DNA from: Meandrina meandrites
Lineage: Eukaryota > Cnidaria > Anthozoa > Scleractinia > Meandrinidae
Reading direction: 5' to 3'
Assembly: GCA_963693305.1 (NCBI GenBank)
Contig: OY855905.1
Span: 30,628,937-30,692,936 of the forward strand
DNA: 64,000 nt
Position numbers and translations under genes: made by a program
The notes under the pieces: generated by a model
Database searches by the model: none
What the model was told of the DNA's origin: nothing
What the model saw: only the letters and a program-made list of their open reading frames with translations
Shown here: positions 22,251 to 32,310 of the stretch, in pieces
Position numbering within the stretch: the first letter of the stretch is position 1
Layout: every line of letters begins with the position of its first letter

Positions 22251-23164
22251 AAGCCTGCGAGCAGGCTCTTCGCGCGAAAAAACAAAAGAAGAGAAGAGAA
22301 GGAGAGCCTGCCTGTGTAGCTTAGAAATCTGAATGCCGCCCCCAAGGAACCCCACTGATGCGACGCCGAGCGAGCTGTCAAAAAATCAGCCTATTATGAA
22401 GAAGATGAATGTAAACATTGTCCACGCGAACTTTCTGCAGCTTTCGGTAGCCTCATCAAATGGCAGCAGTGAAGAACAATTGCATTTGAGGGTATGTACA
22501 CCCGAAAAAAGAAACAGCGAAACCACCGAAACGAAACAAATATACTGCCGGCTAACCAACAAATAAATTCTAGCCCCAAGCAAACCGGAGTGACAGCTCA
22601 CCGTCAAAGAAACCGGAGTGAAAGCTAAACCGCAAGCAAGCCGCAAGCAAGTTTCGTTTCCTTGTTTCGGGTTTTAAAAAGGACCTGCCGTCTTTTAGAT
22701 GTAGCTGAAAGACCCATGTTTCTGGCCGCTGAAATCTGGTCTTCGCCTCAACGATTACGCTAAAGGACAGACAAATAACTTGTTGTTGTGACGCTGTATT
22801 TCCATTTGGGCCACAATAACAAAGAGTTGGAAGATTAAACTTTTCCTGAATCCCGTGGGAAACACAGCAACAACGGCGTCTAGCAAAGAAGCCACTACTA
22901 GGCACTGCTCGACCTTCGACTGCAATTTTCCGAAACCTTTGAATGCTCGATCCCCTGCGGTTTGTCATTTTGTTTTGCGAAGCCGATCACGGTTTAGTGA
23001 TGCCATCAACCAATTAAATCTCCACCAATCAGTATTTCGTGTCCAAAATTGGACGCAGTATTCAGATTTCTAAGCGATGCGGGAAGGCTCTCCCTCACTT
23101 CTTTTCTTCTTCTTTTTCTTTTCTTTTTTTTTGTCTTTCGCACAGAGAGCCTGCTCGCAGCCTA
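22251..23164. mobile_element. non-autonomous DNA element with AGCCTGCGAGCAGGCTC ends
   Basis: The left end AAGCCTGCGAGCAGGCTCT matches the complement of the right end AGAGAGCCTGCTCGCAGCCT. Polypurine (left) and polypyrimidine (right) blocks also mirror each other. The flanks share AGAAAAAA, a possible target duplication. Open frames inside (for example minus 22968-22570) have no recognised domain. Confidence 0.6.
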
Positions 23165-23717
23165 AGAAAAAAACAGACTAATAAATTACCTTCCAAACCT
23201 TGGCCGCTTTTGAATTCTTTTGAAAGCAACCCCTGTTGCTAGGAACGTGAAATTGTTTTGTATTCGTGTATCCCCAGGCTAAAAGAAAACAGAAGTCGAA
23301 AATTATCAAAGTCGAGTTGTCATGGACAACCAATAGAATGATTACATTTTTAGCGTATCTCCCGCGCTCTGCTGAGTTTTTTAGACAAATTGCCGTCATG
23401 TTGTCGGATAGGGCTATACGTTTGTCAAAGAAAGACGAGTAGGATAAGTTTAAAAATAACTAGTTTTTCAAATTCGTTTTGTTGCACTGAAAAGGAAACT
23501 GCAACTAAACCACGTCCCGAACCTTGCCGGATTCTGCAGGTTTCTATTACTCGAGATTGGACGCCATCTCATCAAAAGCTAGGTAAGTTCTCCGTTGCCT
23601 CAATAGGTAACACACAGACCGCCGCTCATGGTTAAATTTTTTAACTTTCAGTCTTCTTTATCAACACAAGGTAAGGTATGCGTTACAAAGTCAAGGGATT
23701 TTACGCTACCCATATCA
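23165..23717. other. non-coding spacer
   Basis: No recognised gene. A donor-like AGCTAG|GTAAGT lies at 23579-23590 and could end an exon of the 30269 transcript, but it does not align with the 18807 or 36940 exons. Confidence 0.3.
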
Positions 23718-23775
23718 TCAGGTAGAATTTTTGAATATCCCTAGTTAGCACAAATCCTTCATCGCGAAAGCAAAT
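23718..23775 (+). repeat. displaced piece of the duplicated GPCR intron
   Basis: It matches 19241-19300 in the 5'UTR intron of the paralogue (GGTAGAATTTTTGAATATCC, then CACAAATCCTTCATCG). The homologous sequence resumes only at about 28431, so transposon DNA split the unit. Confidence 0.8.
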
Positions 23776-23776
23776 A

Positions 23777-24000
23777 CAGTCACGAACCCCCGCTAACTCG
23801 AACCTCGCGCTAACTCGAACCAAAATCGATTCCCCCTCGATTTCCGTTATACATTTCCTGTAATTTTACCCTCAGTAACTCGAACCCTCGATAACTCAAG
23901 CCTCCCGCTTACTCGAAGCAATTTTCGTTTCCCTTTAGGTCATTTTGTATATTATTTTACCCTCGATAACTCGAACCATGTCTGTCAATACGTGATAAGT
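23777..24000. mobile_element. left end of a Tigger/pogo-like DNA transposon
   Basis: It begins CAGTCACGAACCCCCGC directly after a TA dinucleotide, followed by repeated CTAACTCGAACC / GATAACTCGAACC units. This end structure and the TA target are typical of Tigger/pogo elements (family knowledge). A possible opposite end with TTCGAGTTATCGG lies at about 27480-27505. If so, the PLE at 24583 and the twin-hammerhead element are nested inside. Confidence 0.5.
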
Positions 24001-24120
24001 CAAAACAAACAGTATACTGTAGTACAAAACATTAAATTTATTTTGAAGCAGCCGTGTTATCTTTTCCCTTTCTTTTACATGACACAAAACTTGTCAGTTC
24101 AGTTCAGGTTCCGCTGGTTT

Positions 24121-24267
24121 TCACAAAGTGTTACTTCCTAACTCCTTTTTCAAGATGTCAATAAATCTCGTGGCTCCCTTGAAGTGCAGTGTGCACGGCA
24201 CTTCCATTCTTTCCCCATCTCCACGGTAACCCATTTGACCATCCGTACTGCTGTAGCGTTCGTTGTT
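24121..24267 (-). pseudogene. fragment resembling the C-terminal part of cnidarian HIRAN-domain proteins
   Basis: A 48-codon minus-strand frame ends at 24121. It contains ERMEVPCTLHFKGATRF and IDILKKELGSN, a pattern (E-[IV]-P-C-x-L-x-F-K-G then LKK) that I associate with the last part of HIRAN-domain proteins common in cnidarian genomes. This is from memory and was not searched. The frame is bounded upstream by in-frame stops, so only an exon-sized piece remains. Confidence 0.35.
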
Positions 24268-24510
24268 TTATCAGAAACCCCTAGAAACCGTATATTTATT
24301 TAACGCTTAATAAATACAGATTATGACCTGATCTGTTAAAAATGGTAAAAATTTACCGTGTTTCAAAAATGTGAGTATGTTTACAAAGCTCCATGAATCC
24401 CTAAATCAGGTTATACCCCCGCTAAATTTAACATGGCATCCGTTTCTTCACACATTGACCTCAAAATCGTGTCGCATACTTTTGGACCATGCATTTGATA
24501 TATATGCATT

Positions 24511-24512
<2 letters not shown>

Positions 24513-24581
<69 letters not shown>
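24513..24581. repeat. (TA)n microsatellite, 5' edge of the PLE
   Basis: Uninterrupted TA/AT dinucleotides abut the first codon of the open RT frame. Just left is a short duplication GCATTTGATATAT. Confidence 0.95.
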
Positions 24582-24582
<1 letters not shown>

Positions 24583-24583
<1 letters not shown>

Positions 24584-26181
24584 TTGCGTCGCTTAGACTA
24601 ATTACTTCTTGTTGTGGTACAGCTATCGAAAACCTTTCTGCATTTACCGAATTTTATCTTAAGCCATTGGCCCAAAAATTGCCTTCATTTGTCAAAGACA
24701 CCACTCACCTATTGCAAAAAATTGAGGAACTCAATAGGAGTGGACCATTTCCTGAAGGAACCCTTCTAGTTTCATGGGATGTTGTGTCAATGTTTCCCAA
24801 TATTGACAACAACTTGGGAATAAAAGCTGTTACTGAGGCTCTTAATTCGCGGGAAATACAAATTCCATCAACTGAATGTATTGTTGAAGCTGTTAAGATT
24901 TGTTTAGAACACAATAATTCCCAATTTCAGGACCAACAATTTTTGCAAACCCATGGCACAGCAATGGGCCCTAAGAACGCGTGTAGCTACGCTGATTTGG
25001 CTATGGGGATTATCGATCAAAAGGCCAAATCTGGGGAGACCAAACCTAAATTATGGTGGAGGTACCGGGATGATATCTTCGATCTTTGGACCCAGGGACC
25101 CACTAAGCTAAATGAGTTTACGGATTTTATTAATTCACTCTACCCCACCATAAAATTCACCATGGTATCATCAGAAGTTTCACTTAATGTTTTGGATCTT
25201 ACCCTCCTTTTAGTTTATGGGTTTATTCAGACCGACATTTATTCCAAACCTACAGACCACCATATTTATTTATTGCGCAACAGTGCCCACCCATCCCACT
25301 GTACTAAGGCTATCCCATTCGGTGTTGCAACTAGGGTACGCAGAAATTGTTCCACTATTGAAAGATTTGAAGAACGTAGCAAGGAATATCAGAAGTATCT
25401 TGTCGATCGGGGCTACAACCCTTCTAAGGTTCATAAACAATTTCACAAAGCTAAAACTACACCCAGGGAAGACCTCCTCTCAGCTAAAGTGCGAGAGAGA
25501 AAAGTTCTTTTCCCCCTCGTGGTTGATTTCAACCCACATTTGCCCAACATTGGCAAAATTATTCAGTCTTATAGCCATTTCCTTTACGACTCACCCACCC
25601 TAGCACAGACTTTTCCAAAAGGGTCAATTATTCCATCTTATAGAAGAGCCAAAAACATCAAGGAGCTCTTAGCGGGACCCAAAGGCTCTAATTTTAATAA
25701 CAATGACAATTCCATTACGGGTTGTTTCAAGTGCAGCAAAAAATGCGATCTATGTAAGAATTTTTTAAAGGAAGATAAGGTGTTTTACAGTTCTTCTTCG
25801 AATCGTTTTTATTCCATTAGACAACGTCTTGATTGCAAATCAAAAAACGTAATTTATTTAGCCACCTGTAAAAAATGTAAGGTTCAGTATGTAGGTTCGA
25901 CTTCCAATGAATTCAAGGTCAGATTTCGAAATCATAAATCGGCTATGTTAACGAATAAGACCACGTGCGAATTAGCCGTGCATTTCAATAAGTTTGAACA
26001 CCAGATGTCTGACTTTGATTTCATTGTTATTGAAAAAGTCGTTAATGAAAGCGAAGGCCACATTGACAGGCGTCTTCTCACAAGGGAGGCTTTTTGGTGC
26101 TCCCAGCTATGCACCCTCCATCCACATGGCCTTAATAAAAGATCTGAATTTAACTCTAAGAATAGAATTAGGTTTAATTAA
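24583..26181 (+). CDS. Penelope-like element RT with GIY-YIG endonuclease (5'-truncated)
   Basis: The frame is open from 24583, just after the (TA)n tract, to a stop at 26179-26181. No ATG starts it, so the N-terminus is lost. RT blocks: VSWDVVSMFPNID (motif A Asp), THGTAMGPKNACSYADLAMG (motif B), WRYRDDIF (catalytic YRDD) and NVLDLTL. A Cys-rich CFKCSKKCDLCKNF linker precedes the nuclease: NVIYLATCKKC, YVGSTS, KVRFRNHK, then TREAFW with the Glu and a terminal GLNKR. These elements copy RNA into a nicked target. The coding frame is uninterrupted, but the 5' end is missing. It lies in the displaced 5' region of the GPCR at 30269. Confidence 0.92.
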
Positions 26182-26936
26182 GTATATTTAGCCTTTAGCA
26201 TTTTTAATCCTCTTTTAAAAAAATTTTTATTCCCTAAGTTTATATTTTTATTTTGAAAGCAAGGTGCATTAATTTTAATTTTGAAATAACGATACGATTT
26301 TAGTTTATACGTTCAAAGGCTTATCTTAGGGATCCTGTTATTATTGTTTGCATGGGCTTACTCAGGGGCTTCCATCGGGGAATTTATTACGGTTTTTTAT
26401 TCCGTTTATGGACTCCTTTAGAGGAAACTGTTGTTTACTTATTGTTGCTATTATTCAGGGACTCTTCGCTAGGATTTTGTTACGTTTGAATTTTTTCGTA
26501 TCCGTTGTTTACGTTTCCACCTTGTAATTTTTTCTATAGTTTTTTATTTTTTATCATCTGCTTTGTTATGTAATATCGAAAATTAGAGTTTTTTACACCG
26601 AAGAAACAATGCTTTGTTAACTATCATCTGTAAGAGTCGCCCTTCGTTTTTCAAGCTAGGCTTTCTCGCTAAACACTAATTTGTTCATTTTTTTTTTTTT
26701 TACTTTATTACTGTCACTCATTCATTTGCATCCTTTTTTATGTTATCTTGTTGTTGTTACGTAACCTTTCATCCTGTAAATTATTAACTTGTTTACTGTC
26801 ACTACTTCATTAGCATTCCTTTTATGTTATTCTGTTGCAGTTACGTAATCGTTTGATGTTAATAATTATTAGTTTTTCCATATATAAATGCTGTAATCAA
26901 CTTAGTTTTTACCAAGTATTGATCCCTGTAGTAATT
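26182..26936 (+). other. 3' untranslated region of the Penelope-like element
   Basis: A T-rich tail follows the RT stop with no other coding frame. It leads into the hammerhead motif and the (TA)n tract, which suggests one element from 24583 to about 27022. Confidence 0.5.
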
Positions 26937-26971
26937 TGCACTGAAGAAGCCCGAAGGGCGAAACGTTTGCA
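26937..26971 (+). ncRNA. hammerhead ribozyme motif of the PLE (minimal stem III)
   Basis: TGCA (26937-26940), core CTGAAGA (26941-26947), one extra A, stem II GCCC-GAA-GGGC, GAAA (26960-26963), CGT, U26967 as the cleavage base, then TGCA pairing back as stem I. The two-pair stem III (AC/GT) implies activity as a dimer, as described for hammerheads in Penelope-like elements (Cervera and de la Pena). It sits about 50 bp before the 3' (TA)n tract. Confidence 0.65.
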
Positions 26972-27022
26972 TTAAATATGGACCTGTGAGTGGTTTGTTT
27001 CTGACTTCATTTTTCATCCAAG

Positions 27023-27067
<45 letters not shown>
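27023..27067. repeat. (TA)n microsatellite, 3' edge of the PLE
   Basis: About 22 TA units. Together with 24513-24581 it brackets the PLE. Confidence 0.95.
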
Positions 27068-27069
<2 letters not shown>

Positions 27070-27102
27070 GATGAATAGTAAAAAGATTTCAATTCATCGC
27101 TT

Positions 27103-27158
27103 TATTGCGACAACGCTGTTTCGTATGGTCAAAGAATGACCACACTCATCAGGCAATA
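27103..27158 (-). ncRNA. hammerhead ribozyme, minus-strand copy
   Basis: The exact mirror of 27166-27221. It has the same core, stem II of nine pairs, stem III and six-pair stem I, and it would be made from a minus-strand transcript. Confidence 0.75.
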
Positions 27159-27165
27159 TTAATAT

Positions 27166-27221
27166 TATTGCCTGATGAGTGTGGTCATTCTTTGACCATA
27201 CGAAACAGCGTTGTCGCAATA
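27166..27221 (+). ncRNA. hammerhead ribozyme, plus-strand copy
   Basis: Stem I TATTGC (27166-27171) pairs with GCAATA (27216-27221). Core CTGATGA is at 27172-27178. Stem II GTGTGGTCA pairs with TGACCATAC (nine pairs, one G-U). GAAA lies at 27202-27205. Stem III ACA/TGT closes a GCGT loop. Expected cleavage follows GUC at 27215. All conserved core positions are present. Confidence 0.8.
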
Positions 27222-27321
27222 AAGCGATGAATTGAAATCTTTTTACTATTCATCATTATAATCACTGCTCCTCTTAGAGTTGAGCGCTCTATAAATTTAT
27301 TCTATTCAAGTTCAAGAAGTG

Positions 27322-27402
<81 letters not shown>
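27322..27402. repeat. (TA)n followed by T-tract
   Basis: About 50 bp of TA repeat followed by about 30 T. It ends the 255-bp unit that begins with the twin-hammerhead repeat and includes GAGCGCTCTATAAATTTATTC. Confidence 0.95.
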
Positions 27403-27405
<3 letters not shown>

Positions 27406-27674
27406 GAGAAGATAAAGTTAGAAAAGGGAATAACAAAATAGAACTGTCGGGCCATTTGTTCCCAACTCCCGATATTTCCCTTCGAGTTATCGGAAATCGA
27501 CTAGTTGGTCTTTAAGTGTCTCAGCAAGATCACCGTTTACGATCCTTATAGGAAATTTTTTCAAAATTTATAAATAATTATAAAAATAATTATTTTGGAA
27601 CAGTAATTATATATAAATAGTAATTTTTGCCCTTATCACTTTAGTATCAAAAGTGGCTTTGTTGATTTGTATAG

Positions 27675-27839
27675 GTAATCACATGATTTCGAGTGCAATT
27701 TGGGATAAATCAGCACGAGTAAATTTTTCAAAGGCTAACCAAATTGCACGAGCCCGTAGGGCGAGTGCAATTTGTAGTCTTTGAGAAATTTACGAGTGCT
27801 GATTTATCCCAAATTGCACGAGAAAAATCATGTGATTAC
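27675..27839. repeat. foldback element with GCACGAG...GAGTGC apex
   Basis: Imperfect arms of about 80 bp run from GTAATCACATGA to TCATGTGATTAC. The apex near 27757 reads GCACGAGCCCGTAGGGCGAGTGC. Confidence 0.85.
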
Positions 27840-27842
27840 TTG

Positions 27843-28430
27843 TTAATAATACACATACAAAAATTTCTCTGCAAGTGGATGACAAACAAGATGTGTTCGG
27901 TCGCTTACCTTTCCGAATCGTTGTTAAAACATTACGGAGTTGCCAAGGTTTGTAAATCCAAATACTGCTATGGAATTTTAAAGCTCTCTGTCATGCATTA
28001 TCAGGTGCTTTTATCCTCATTCAGTTTCATGGGAATGAGCTGAAATGTGCGACTTCAATTCAGGCTTGTAATCTTCCTTCTTTACGAGCTGTCGCGAAAG
28101 AAAATCCTCGATTGGTAGCCTTCAGTAGTTTCGTAGAGCCTCTTTTGTGCTGCACAAACGTCCAGTTGCTAGTATATTAGTTTATACACTGACAGTTTTC
28201 GTTAAATCGGTCTAACTTTGCATTAATTGATGTTTTTGTTCTGTCCAAACCCTCCGACAGCGGCCGCCATTTTGTTTGGCGCGATTTCGAGGCTTTCCTG
28301 TCAATCAACTTAATTTTCTGCACTCAATTTCATCTTTTTGCACTCAATTTCAACTTTCTGCACTGTTTGGGATTAATTGACGTGCTCTCAGCCAATGAGC
28401 TTGCTGAAATTTTTGCACGTGTATTATTAA
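27843..28430. mobile_element. MITE with 24-bp TIRs
   Basis: TTAATAATACACATAC... (27843-27866) and its complement at 28407-28430 match at 22 of 24 positions. There is no transposase coding. It directly abuts the foldback on its left and the displaced GPCR intron piece on its right. Confidence 0.8.
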
Positions 28431-28585
28431 TCCAAATATGACGAAGTTATGGCAGTCGAAAAGTACATGGCAAGATAGTGATTAAGTATTTTTATACTGC
28501 TGGATACCAAGTTGAACTGCAGTAAAAACACATGGGTTGCATTTACCAGTAATTTCATAAATTCAGTAATTTCGTTGCTTGCGAT
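28431..28585 (+). repeat. second displaced piece of the duplicated GPCR intron
   Basis: It matches 19485-19590 (ACGAAGTTATGGCAGTC, CAAGATAGTG, CTGCTGGATAC) and then 19845-19900 (ACCAAGTTGA, TTTACCA) of the paralogous intron, with a deletion between. Confidence 0.8.
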
Positions 28586-30214
28586 ATAAACGGAAGTGCA
28601 AACCAGAAATCGAGTGCAGAATGCTGAAATCGCTCGGAAAATAACTTCTTCCGAGCAGTGCGCGAGCAAGGTTAGGTCCCCGACACAGATCACCCAAAGA
28701 TCGTAATCCTGTGAATTTTGGACAAAAAGAGGGAATCAATAAATTTTATTTGCTTTTAGGCTTTTTTGGGAAAATAGTTTCATCTAAAAACCGCCACATG
28801 AATTGTGCTAAAAAAGATAAAAATATAAATGTCAGGCGAGAGACATTTTTCGCTCTTTTACTGCGGCCAAAAGAAATTGATTTTTTGATTTTAAGATTTA
28901 GTTGGAAATTTAAATATCCTTTTGTGGCTTCATTCACTAGTAAGCCGATTTTGGAAAAATGCACAGAAATTGATGGCGGTGCTTCTAGGCGGTTTCTGGT
29001 TCTCTCTGCGGAATATCATCCACGACCTTGAGGGGAGTGACCTGGTTGCCCTAGTCGCACACGGGACGTGACTTTCAATAACAAAAACGTTTCCATTGGG
29101 ATAGGGTAAACTAATGTTATCTTCATGAGTTCATCTCAAACAACGGGTGACATATGAAAATCTTTAGTCGCCTCCTGGTCACCTTCTATAAGCTTCACAG
29201 AAATAAATAGAGTTCCTTCTCGAGATTTTTTATCCATCTTACTGACGAATGTGGACTCTACTTGAGTCGTTTGATTTTATAATATAACGGTTTTGTTGTT
29301 TCATGCAACCTCGTTTAATTTATAAAATGACGATTAAATTTGCAAGACTAGTCTGCAAAATATAGTTCAGTACTTGACTACGTTAACAGAACGCGACGTA
29401 CCTAGCTACATCTGTATCTTAATATTATAAACAATGTCAACAAACTGTTTCAAAATCGCTAACTGTCTCGTAAAGGCTCGCCAGCGTGATTATGTTGTAG
29501 ACAAGACAAAAAGTTAAGACCTAGCTGTTTATTTTATTACATGTATTCATTGGTTTTAGTATTCGATACTCAATTTCAAAACGTTCCACTTTAATTATGT
29601 ATAGACGGCCTTTCTGTAAGTGTAACTGCATAAGTATACTAAAATCTTCAAGTTGATTTGTGCGTCACAAATTAGAGGTCCTCTCTTAGCTCCTAGCCGC
29701 CTTGGTGTAAACGTCGCTGCTCTAAGCTTCCCAAAAGATTCAACCCTCCTCCGTCCCCAATGGCTACTATCTTTGACATTGCCCCTTACTCTTATTATAC
29801 CTCGTTTTACTTAATGAAATCAGCGTTAGAGTTGGCGTTTTAGCTGTCCCCACCTTTGATGAATGGTGGTCAGTTTTGTCATCACTTCATTAGTGAACGG
29901 ATAAGTGATTATTGTGTACATTTAAATAAAGGCCACACTCGTGGCAAATGTAAGGCGGGAGTACACCTGAAGCCTATTTTTCCACCGCTAAACTTGGCTT
30001 AATGCTAATATCTCGTCCGCGTTTCAAGTAATTAATCCAGAAACTCTATGCTCATTTCACAAAGCTATGTTTAGCGGTGTTTTGTAAATTTTTTGGTGAT
30101 TTTTGGGGATGTTTGGGAAGAGATAGGATTAGTAAAATTTGGAGAAATAAGAAATATTAAAGATTTAATGTGATTTTTAAATTAGAATTTGAAGTTAAAA
30201 ATAAGTATATGGAC
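28586..30214. other. extra DNA inserted in the GPCR unit, origin unknown
   Basis: The paralogous intron near 19985 has no counterpart to this 1.6 kb. A 106-codon frame (28711-29031) has no recognised family. No clear TIRs. Confidence 0.45.
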
Positions 30215-30268
30215 ACCCACCTTTTGAAACTTTAATTATTTTGTATTTAACATGCACTTTCTACAGGT

Positions 30269-31321
30269 ATGAATCAATCGAATGTCACAGGAGCAAGTGC
30301 TTCTTTCACCATTTCGTGCCGAATATTAAACCCAAGCGCCCTCACAAACGCCATTTTGGTTGTTGCCTACGTGACTTTATTCATCGCCGCTTGCGTGGAG
30401 AACACTATAGTTATATACTTGGTGAGGACAAACAGATATTTGAAGCAGTCCACATTTAACTACCTTATCATCAACATGGCTGTTGCAGATCTCATTGATG
30501 TTTGTTTTGCAACCTTGGTGTCTGTCACCTTCGTGTTTGTTGGTCTACAGTGGATTCCTGGTTTAGTTGGAAAAATATCCTGCAAACTTGTTCACTATAT
30601 TTTTCTTATGTCAATCGGACTCTCGATCTCCACGCTTATTATAATGTCCGTGGATCGGTACATGGCAATTGTACATACCATGAAAAAGCCAATGTCTTTA
30701 GCAACAGCGAAAAGATCTATAGCATTGAGTTGGATAATATCAGCCATTGTAGCTTCTCCTTATCTTTATAAGATGGATACAAGAAAAATAAGCGACAATA
30801 CTACCATTTGTGCCTCAATCTGGAGCGACGATCCTGAACAGGATTTATTTTATAGCAAGCTGGAGGAATGTGCCAAGGCTCTCATATTTTACGTACTTCC
30901 ATTAATTGTAATAGGGACAACTAGTATCATAATTGGTTATTCTTTGCGCAAAAGGCGACCAATTGGTGACAGTCAAACACAGCAAAGAGTAAACATACAA
31001 AATCAAAAGATTTATAGGTTATTAGTTGCTACTGTAGCTCTGTTCGCCTTTTGTTGGTCGTTTGCCCATGTAAACCATTTGATGAGTGTATTTTTCTCTT
31101 TGAAATATTGCGCACTCCCAGCGCCTGTTCCACTTTTCTTCTACTGGATCTCTCATATAAATGCTGCAGTTAACCCAGTTATTTATTTCACATTTAATAA
31201 CAAATTTAAGCAAGGTATTAAGCATGTTCTAAGCAGAAGATCAGAAGCAAGCAGACATCTCCAAATACGAAATGTAGCTCCTCAAATCCAAGAGAATGTT
31301 CATTTGTATTCGAGTGTCTAG
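30269..31321 (+). CDS. rhodopsin-family (class A) GPCR, cluster paralogue B with truncated tail
   Basis: A 350-residue single-exon receptor starting MNQSNVTGASASF, three bases after a CTACAG acceptor. All seven helices and the markers N45, D74, C105, DRY, W155, C181, FCWSF and NP(V)IY are present, so the core looks functional. The tail differs: a 5-bp insertion after AATGTTCA (near 31300) shifts the frame and ends the protein at HLYSSV. The bases that encode the FDTKL end in the sister gene survive beyond the stop (31363-31380, GGATTCGATACGAAACTT) but are out of frame. The homologous promoter block of the sister genes is not found upstream, and its 5' intron is full of transposons. It is probably a partly decayed or re-regulated copy. 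Confidence 0.93.
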   Translation: MNQSNVTGASASFTISCRILNPSALTNAILVVAYVTLFIAACVENTIVIYLVRTNRYLKQSTFNYLIINMAVADLIDVCFATLVSVTFVFVGLQWIPGLVGKISCKLVHYIFLMSIGLSISTLIIMSVDRYMAIVHTMKKPMSLATAKRSIALSWIISAIVASPYLYKMDTRKISDNTTICASIWSDDPEQDLFYSKLEECAKALIFYVLPLIVIGTTSIIIGYSLRKRRPIGDSQTQQRVNIQNQKIYRLLVATVALFAFCWSFAHVNHLMSVFFSLKYCALPAPVPLFFYWISHINAAVNPVIYFTFNNKFKQGIKHVLSRRSEASRHLQIRNVAPQIQENVHLYSSV

Positions 31322-31670
31322 AATTTAAAATTTGTTACAATCAACAAGGATAACGAGCACGGGATTCGATACGAAACTTAAGTAATTAAGTCAATGAATT
31401 ATGTTTCACACTATGTAAGTTCTATATAAAGTATTTCATGTGCAACACAAATATTTGCGTAGGGAACACTAAATCAAACAATCCTAATCCCTTTACCATT
31501 AGAATAATTAAGTGTAAACCTTTGACACTGATATTTCAATCTGGATTCTTCGTATTAACACCCAAGCACAAGGAGCGTATTTGCCTAATGTAATAATTTT
31601 GAAGAATCTTTACTGCTCCAAACCACAATTTATTATGGCAGCACTAGTTACCTTGGATATCGTATTCCTT
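31322..31670 (+). repeat. 3' flank duplicated from/with 21092-21438
   Basis: Same ordered blocks as behind the 19985 gene (AGGGAACACTAAATCAAAC, AACACCCAAGCACAA, CCACAATTTATTATGG). It contains the out-of-frame remnant of the C-terminal codons. Confidence 0.8.
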
Positions 31671-32310
31671 ATAACTTACTTGAAGTTCTAAATCTATTTT
31701 AAGGTATATAGATAAAGATCGCCTTCTCCGCTGACATAGGTAAAAGGAAACGTTTTCAAGAAATTTATATGTATATATCCTGTTGAAACAGTTAGTTCAA
31801 GTAGAACAAAAATGGATTTAATCTGAATAAACGCCTTTTATTTTCCGAATGCCCATAGCTGTATGAAATATAGAAAAAACACTCCGAAGAACTCCCTGTT
31901 AAACTCAATTATGATATACAATATTAATATACAATCTTCGTTCACTGTCCAAAATCCACGCGCGCAATTGGTTAAAATCGAGCACGTGATTTTACGTTAC
32001 CTGACGTCAGCAAACTCCAACAGTGCGTTATTGACAATAACGCATAAAAATCGTGCATTATCGACAATGGCTTCAGCTGATAGATTTGTAGAAATAGTGG
32101 AAGAACAAATATGAACTTATGAACGATTTTAAGCCTCACTTATATTTAATTAATCTATGGCTTTTTGTGATTTCTATATTCCTAAACTACGCCAGTATAA
32201 TTTTGTGCTACTTAGATACATCTGAATTCTTAGTCTATTTATTAAAAATTCTTGTTCAAAGTTCGCGAAATTTTGTATTGCGTGCAGTGTACTCAGATTG
32301 TATATTAAAA
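31671..32310. other. non-coding spacer
   Basis: Two chance frames, no recognised gene. Confidence 0.4.

Larger units (their letters stand above)
27064..27260. repeat. perfect 95-bp inverted repeat carrying twin hammerheads
   Basis: Arms 27064-27158 and 27166-27260 are exact reverse complements separated by 7 nt (TTAATAT). Each arm contains a full hammerhead fold at its inner end. The element is bounded by (TA)n tracts on both sides. Confidence 0.95.

Noticed and set aside
22570..22968. 132-codon antisense ORF
   Set aside because: Lies inside a non-autonomous DNA element; no recognised domain, low-complexity Arg/Cys content.
24371..24601. ORF running through the TA repeat (IYIYIY)
   Set aside because: Microsatellite translation. 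The true RT frame is different and starts at 24583.
28711..29031. 106-codon ORF
   Set aside because: No family signature, no splice context; lies in inserted DNA absent from the paralogue.
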